Positions 57,401-64,000 of a stretch of 64,000 nt of DNA are shown one piece after another (position 1 is the first letter of the stretch; every line of letters starts with the position of its first letter). Source of the DNA: Galdieria partita (taxonomy: Eukaryota; Rhodophyta; Bangiophyceae; Galdieriales; Galdieriaceae); contig BQMJ01000067.1 of the NCBI GenBank assembly GCA_025991245.1, forward strand, positions 108,457 through 172,456. Reading direction: 5' to 3'. Made by a program: the position numbers and the translations under genes. A model generated the notes under the pieces. It worked only from the letters and a program-made list of their open reading frames with translations. It ran no database searches and was not told where the DNA came from.

Positions 57401-58967
57401 TGTGCATTTTTAACAAAATTTGAACTTAAGAAGGAATGTAAAAAACTAACTATAGTTTTCAATCCAAAAAAAGTTTAAACAAGATGTAGCCGACAGGAAA
57501 CCAAACTTGGTCGGTAGCACAGCAAGCATAAAAAGTAAAACAATACGTAACTATTCTTTGGCAGAAAAACATAAATAAGAAACCGGACATGAACAATTCA
57601 CTCTGCCCACTAAAACTTTGAGACTACTAGAGCTCAGTGAATTGAAAAACTAGGTATGTCCTGGCTGAAAGCAATAAGTATTTTTTCCTCATTTTGGTTT
57701 TATTAGCCTTCATTCGGGTAGAATTTCAAGTTAAATATGCATGTTTACCTAAAAGTTCAAATACTATTGGAATATATTAACCAGGCGATTCTAGGTAAAT
57801 CTATCCAATATCAGAAACGAAAAGGATATTCCATCAAATAGACTCGGCACAAATACCACACAACGCAAAGTGTCATGATATGAGAAAAAGCTATTAACTA
57901 ACTGTGCAACTGTTTCAATCAAGAACGAAATTAATGATGCTAACAAGATCAAAAAAAGCAACCATTCAAGAAAAATGCTCACAATTTCTAAACAGCTCAA
58001 AATTTCGAATTATTGCAAAGTAACCGAGAAATTCCTTAACTCAAAAGGGCCTTGAACTAAAAATAGCATCCTAAAATTTTACCTAAATACCCGTAGTAAA
58101 CAACAAATACAAACATACGCAGAAATAGCTCACATGGCAAGTCATTTGATCTCTGGCAAAACAAGCAGTACAGTTTGAGAATCAATTACTTTTACGAAAC
58201 TAGAAGCAAAAGTAAAGGTCTTGATAGAACCAATTCGTTTTTTCTCCAATGAATTGAGATTTCCAAAAACCTGATAAATTTCGAATGCAAATGACCTGGA
58301 ACAGGACAATAGGATTTTTTTCAGGGTTGATTAATTTTTTCTAATTTTATTACTGCTTCTAACAAAAGACACATACTATAGAAAGAAATTAACAGGATAA
58401 AAAAAGGAACATTCATCCAACAGAATAAAGCAAAAGGACCCTTCACCCAATGAATACGGCTTCACAAGAATAAGTAAAAAATAACAAAAAAAAGCTTTAA
58501 TAAATGGCTCTGCAACAGAATCAATAAAAAACGAGTGTTTCAAGGCAACAATCACCCCAAAATAATTTTCAATCAAACAAACCACTTCAAATTTTAAACA
58601 GAACACAACACGACATGAAGATGCCTAAAAACAAATGAAGGACAATCATAAGTTAAAAGCAAAATCAAAACTTTTTCCTATCGTTTCCAAGTATTCATGC
58701 AATATATCTCAAATACAAATATAATGGAAAAATAACCCACAAGAACAGTCTCCAAAACGCCACCAAACACTCAGTAAAATTTGCGACTAGTTATACTAGA
58801 CTAAAGGAAAAAGAAGAGGCTTGATAGAATCAAGAAACTTTCGTTTAAAATGCAATTAAGAGAAAAAATGCAGTAAATTGTAAAACATGCATAGGCTGAC
58901 AGAAGGGAGTGGGCATTTTTTCCTTTTTTAAGGTTTCAGGTTTACTATTGGCTAGGGTCTATCGAGG
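54480..58967 (+). repeat. Subtelomeric tandem unit 1 (~4.5 kb)
   Basis: Aligns with the following unit at an offset of about 4,490-4,510 bp. Paired anchors: acgtat..tagaggaca at 54,480 and 58,968; tcctttatggcatcagtatt at ~55,812 and ~60,312; ctttgagactactagag at 57,616 and 62,127; cagaagggagtgggcatttt at ~58,900 and ~63,400. Within the unit the blocks near 54,590 and 56,930 are themselves similar, suggesting an older ~2.3-kb sub-unit. No conserved coding frame. Confidence 0.75.
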
Positions 58968-61900
58968 TTTGACGTATCTCAGAGGACAATAGAAAAATTT
59001 TTTATTAAGACTTGATAACGGTTCTTTCAAGTAATTAATAAAGGAACAATACAAAGCGAATTTAAAAGAAACCTTCGAATAAAAAGCCTTTGAAGAAATA
59101 GAATCTCTAAAAAAGATTGAAGAAATTCCATATACTACTTGTTTTATTGAATAAGAATCTCTAATTGTTCTCATGGATGGACATTAGTCGACAGTGCAAA
59201 GGGGAAGTAAAAAGCAGAGTCCATCGGACATGTTCAAAGAAACACCTATCATACTAGTCGGAAACAGTTCATTCAGTACTTTTGTCAAATTGAAATACTT
59301 AAAAGAAATTTTATATATATAAGGAGAGAAACAGAAACAACAGGATGATTTCAAAGAACAAGAATGAAAATACAACAAATTCATGGAGGAAAAGTGATCT
59401 TGAGAGACATGTTTCTCTTCAAGCTGTCATTCAAAGCATATTCAAACTGACATAAAGCATATAATATCGAAGATGCTACAGACAAACGTTGAACTTTTGT
59501 GGCTGGATTGCTAACGGTTCAATTCATCTGAGGCCTTTTTATGGCAAAGGCGTGGCTTGCTTTGTCTTCATTATATATATCAACAGTACAATTTGTGTAT
59601 AATATTATGCCGGTCAACATGACAAAATGGATCCAGTTACCATAAGAAAGCAAAAAAAATTTTTCACAAAAAAGGTGTCTGATAAAAGATACCACATAGT
59701 AAAAACCAACAGTTGCAAGATTCTACTTTTCGAAAAACTGTCGCTTTTCAATATCGAAAACTACTATAGTGAAACAAGCCATGCAGTACGTTAGCTGTAA
59801 AAATTACCAGATTTAGATTTCGCAATATATCAAATTCAAAACCAAATTGCTCAGCTCCTCCCAAAAAATTAAAAATCTAATAAAAATGAAAGAAATGGGA
59901 CAATTGGATATCGTTTTCATGCAATGCAAATAGGACTGTTGGGGTGATTCCAAAAATTTCAAAGGAAGAATTACTTTGTCACTCGAGATAAATTAACAAA
60001 ATCACAAAAATCTTTAAGAATGTTGATACAATTTCACAAGTAAGAGAATCAATCTAAACCAATAATTTTCATGATTTATTGCAACCTTTTACGACGATGT
60101 ACTGAATCGAGAAAGCGTCATACCTCTTCGAAAAAGGAAAGAAGAGTCGTGTCTTTTCAAATAATAAAAATTTAACCTTTTTTTTTAAAATTACCTACGG
60201 TTCATTGAAAGGGCGATAGAAATATCGTCTCAAAGAGGGTCTAAAGAAAAAGTATGAATGTAGGGAGGTCGGCACAAGTGAAAAAATTGAAGAATTTTAA
60301 TACATAATTTGTCCTTTATGGCATCAGTATTCCTAGTTGTTCTCGGGGTAACCAGTGGTGATAATGTGAAAGTTAGTAAAGAGGAAAGTAGATCCAATCT
60401 GCAAATAGAAAAAATCAATAAATCCTCACCTCGAACAGTTTAGTACATAGGTAAAATGAAACCAAGGAAAACTTCATTACACATTGAAGGGTTACAAAAC
60501 ATAAAACACAAGAAAAAAGATAGCAGTAGTAGAAGAGAAAGGATAAAGAAAGTCAACTTTTTGAAATGTGAACAAAGAGCCTAAACGTTGATTGATTCTT
60601 CTAATTCAGTCATTCTTATAAAATAACAATAGAACAAAAATCTATGGCATAACAGTACGCACATGAAAAACCAAAAAGATTGATTTGGAGTTTGACATTT
60701 TTGAGAATAAATAAAAGAAAGTTTAAAAAGTTTCAAACCAAACACAAAGTTCTATTTCTGAGAATACAAGAATAGCGTAGGCATTGTTTACTTTTGGCTA
60801 AAGATGTATAGCCACACTATATGTCAAATAGTAGGCTATTTACCGAATAAAACGAAACAAGCAGTCCCTCTCAATTATCAGAAAGCAAAAATTCCTTCAC
60901 CAAATGGTTAAATTTTCAATAAAACTGCAACGTAAAATACAATAAAGTGATCAAAGAACCATACTCAAAAATTTGCTATATAAGACAGATTTTTAAAGAC
61001 GATTCTCATAAGGTTCAACCATGAAAGTCTTGGCGATGCGATGGAAACAAAAGTTTCGAAACAATTCAAATTGCGAAGTTTTTCATTATGTATGCACTGG
61101 AGATATCAACGAATTTAATAAGAAAAGGCAATAAAGAAATATCATTATCGTTACAAAGGAATACCCATACAAACCTATATGAAAAGAGAAATTTGCGAGA
61201 AACATTAATGTGACATTATTAAAATAACAAATTCAATAATTCGTAAAATTTAAGGCAACACTAAAAAGAAAAAGATTTCATCATTTCAGTTTCAGTTCTA
61301 TAATATTGGCATTATGAAAAGGTATTGAAGAGGAATTTATGCAATGTATCAAAGAGAAATAGGCAATTTTTGCATTAAAAGGGCTACACTTGTTTCAAGG
61401 TGTTATTAAAGGAACAATACAAATACCCATTTTACAAGGAAGCCATCGAATAAGCATTTAAAGAAATAGAAACTAAAGAGAATATATTGAAGAATTTCCA
61501 TGTACCACATATTCCTTTTATCATCAGTACCTTGAAACAGTTCTCGTCCGGCAGAAATTTGTCGACCGTGGGAAACGAAGTAATCAAGTTACAGCAAACT
61601 GCTCATAGAGAACAAAAAATAGAATAGTTTTGATGAAAGAGAATTTATTAACTATATCACATTGAAATGCAAAAGAAAAAATCTTTTTTTTTTCATTTAT
61701 AGAAAAGTAGTAAAAAGAAGGGATAGTCCTTGAAGACAACAATGAAGATAGCACAAAACAAAAAAAAGGAAAGTGTTACATAGAGACAGATTGCTCTATT
61801 CTTGTGACGACTTGTTCGCGCAAATTGCTCGCGTCTTAGACAAACGTCACCTGAAGGGTAACATATAAACGAACCACCAAAAATCTCAAAAGCATACTAA

Positions 61901-63426
61901 AAAAGCAGAAAATTGCGCAATCCAAAAAAATTTGAACTAAACGAGGAATCTAAAAACTAACTCCAGTTTCCAATCCAAAAAAAAACTCAAACAAAATGTA
62001 GCTGACAGAAAACCAAACTTAGTCAGTAGCACAACAAGCAAAATGAATAAAGAAATACGTAACTATTCTTTGACAAAAAACATAAATAAGAAAAAACATA
62101 TAAACAATTTACTCTAGCCACTCCTACTTTGAGACTACTAGAGCGCAATGAATTGAAAAACTAGGTATGTCCTGGCTGAAAGGAATATTTTGTTGAAAAA
62201 TTTTAAGAGGTTCGCATGAATTGTAATTTTAGGTTGTCTTTTTGCCTTATCATTTTCGTCCTTTATCGATCAATTTCTACGACAAATTATCAAATTTTAT
62301 TTACATAATTTTTTTTGTTCTTTGTAATGCCGTATTCATTATGTGAAGGGCCCTTTTACTTTCTTATAATAGATGGATGTTCTTTTATATTTTCTGTTAA
62401 TTTTTCTTTATAATTTGTGACCTTTGACATAAACATTAGACATTAAGAAAACCTAGTAGGTCCTAATGAATTATTGCCCGTGCCGTGTGCCGAACCATTC
62501 ACATTTGAAGATTCATTACGTTTTTTGTCATCTTAATGCATTGGAGGAAAAAGTGAATTCGTGCAATCAAGGCCTCTACATATGCTATCAATCTAGCAAA
62601 ATTGATTCATCCTGAAATTGTGCTGTTTTTTTTGCCAGTAATCAAGTAACTTGCCTCTTGAGCTATTTTTGCTTTTCTTTGTATTTCTTGTATATTACAC
62701 GAAATTCAGGAAATTTTGGAAATAATTTGAGATGCTATTTTTATTTTACAGACATGCTGAGTGGAAATTTCATTGTTGGTTCGCAGAAATTTGAAATTGT
62801 GAGCGTTTTTCTTGAATGGGTCCTTTTTTGTTGTTTTTGGCATCATTACCTTCGTTCTTGATTGACTGATTACAAATTAATTGTTTTTTCTTTCATTTTA
62901 TGATTTTTGGCTTCGTGTTTTATTTGAACCAAATCTATTTGGTAAAGTATTCTTTTGCTTTCTGACACTGAATGAATTTACCTAGAATCACACTACTAAT
63001 ATGTACCAATAGTATTTGAGCTTTTATGTAGGTATGCATATTTTACTTGAATTCATACTTTAGTGAAGCCAAAAAAAACCGAAACAAGGAAATAATACTC
63101 AGAAACAGAGAAATACCAGGGTGCAAAAGGATAACTTCTAATTACAAGAAAATCTAAAAAATACCTGCACATTTTCAAGTATTCTCTTCATAAACATCAA
63201 ATACACAAAAACACAAAAAAGAGGCACGCAAGAAACCGCACAGACCACAGTTAAATCACACTGGGAAATTTACCACCTAAATTATTTAGCTAGAATACAA
63301 AAAAAAGTAGGAAGCTCAAAAGAGTTGATGGACTTTCGTTTTTAATGCATTCAAAAGAAATTGAAACGCAATAAATTTTGAAGTATGTATAACCTGGCAG
63401 AAGGGAGTGGGCATTTTTTTATTCAC
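58968..63426 (+). repeat. Subtelomeric tandem unit 2 (~4.5 kb), telomere-proximal
   Basis: Second copy of the preceding unit, interrupted by an inverted segment (62,190-63,105) and ending directly at the telomere tract. Divergence from unit 1 is substantial, with many small indels, so the duplication is not recent. No gene recognised. Confidence 0.75.
62190..63105 (-). repeat. Inverted segment within tandem unit 2
   Basis: This stretch matches the reverse complement of about 57,680-58,600 in unit 1. For example, the plus-strand translation EIVSVFLEWVLF near 62,795 corresponds to EIVSIFLEWLLF on the minus strand near 57,980, and gaatttacctagaatcacac (~62,975) mirrors the region near 57,800. 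Sequence on both sides is in direct orientation. Confidence 0.7.
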
Positions 63427-64000
63427 TTTTATTAGGGTTTATTAGGGTTTATTAGGGTTTATTAGGGTTTATTTAGGGTTTATTAGGGTTTATTAGGGTT
63501 TATTTAGGGTTTATTAGGGTTTATTAGGGTTTATTTAGGGTTTATTTAGGGCTTATTTAGGGTTTATTTAGGGTTTATTTAGGGTTTATTAGGGTTTATT
63601 AGGGTTTATTAGGGTTTATTTAGGGTTTATTAGGGTTTATTAGGGTTTATTAGGGTTTATTTAGGGTTTATTAGGGTTTATTAGGGTTTATTAGGGTTTA
63701 TTAGGGTTTATTAGGGTTTATTTAGGGTTTATTAGGGTTTATTAGGGTTTATTTAGGGTTTATTAGGGTTTATTTAGGGTTTATTAGGGTTTATTAGGGT
63801 TTATTAGGGTTTATTAGGGTTTATTAGGGTTTATTTAGGGTTTATTAGGGTTTATTTAGGGTTTATTAGGGTTTATTAGGGTTTATTTAGGGTTTATTAG
63901 GGTTTATTAGGGTTTATTTAGGGTTTATTAGGGTTTATTTAGGGTTTATTTAGGGTTTATTAGGGTTTTATTAGGGTTTATTAGGGTTTATTAGGGTTTA
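63427..64000 (+). repeat. Telomere: mixed TTTATTAGGG / TTTATTTAGGG repeats
   Basis: From about 63,427 to the window end the sequence is an unbroken G-rich tandem array running 5' to 3' toward the right end, as expected for the 3' G-strand of a chromosome terminus. Two unit types alternate irregularly, a 10-mer and an 11-mer that differ by one T, roughly two short for each long, with rare variants (gggctta near 63,550; an extra T near 63,967). It resembles the plant TTTAGGG type with an added TTTA block. Confidence 0.95.

Noticed and set aside
48801-63426. CRISPR arrays, tRNA or rRNA genes in the AT-rich end
   Set aside because: No short regularly spaced repeats or RNA-gene signatures were found by eye; the repeats there are kilobase-scale.

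Overview
The window is the end of a eukaryotic chromosome, most likely from the unicellular red alga Galdieria. The evidence is a set of compact, AT-rich genes interrupted by very short introns (46-71 nt where resolved, GT-AG with one GC-AG), intergenic gaps as small as 19-50 bp, red-algal-looking housekeeping proteins, and a 574-bp telomere tract at the right edge. The genus name is an inference from these traits; no species marker was identified.

Bases 1-22,153 are core chromosome, gene-dense on both strands: SRP68 (3' part), ORC5, a VPS10/sortilin receptor, a YABBY-like HMG-box mini-protein, a kanadaptin-like FHA protein, cytochrome c oxidase subunit 5b, the CYC8/SSN6 corepressor, CNOT2/NOT2, a NOL11-like nucleolar protein, PrmC/HemK, YebC/TACO1, ArfGAP2/3, NSE2/MMS21, a SHAQKYF-type MYB factor and IMP4. 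Exon structures were worked out by hand and the spliced frames close exactly.

Bases 22,154-64,000 are subtelomere. They hold (i) two diverged direct copies of a ~3-kb repeat (24.1-27.1 kb and 45.8-48.8 kb); (ii) between them a virus-like mobile element (about 27.3-40.0 kb); (iii) a P-loop NTPase gene with a possible nuclease-like tail (43.3-45.4 kb); (iv) about 5.7 kb of AT-rich sequence with no recognisable gene; (v) two ~4.5-kb tandem subtelomeric units, the distal one carrying an internal inversion; and (vi) a telomere made of mixed 10-nt (TTTATTAGGG) and 11-nt (TTTATTTAGGG) repeats.

The virus-like element is the most unusual part. It encodes a Crypton-type tyrosine recombinase with a C-terminal GCR1_C-like DNA-binding domain, a CDC34-like ubiquitin-conjugating enzyme facing a cyclin across a 41-bp shared promoter, a protein kinase, a Vsr-like endonuclease, several small membrane-anchored proteins, and large fibre/surface-type proteins. 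No capsid protein, packaging ATPase or DNA polymerase is visible. Two near-identical 27-bp palindromes (31,317 and 39,576), 8.26 kb apart, carry inverted 3-bp cores and adjoin the promoters of three genes, including the recombinase. Several genes (cyclin, kinase, surface protein, fibre, Gly-rich) carry single-base frameshifts or stops while others are intact, so the element appears to be partly decayed. The cyclin/E2/kinase set suggests a cell-cycle or proteolysis control module acting on the algal host; that is inference.
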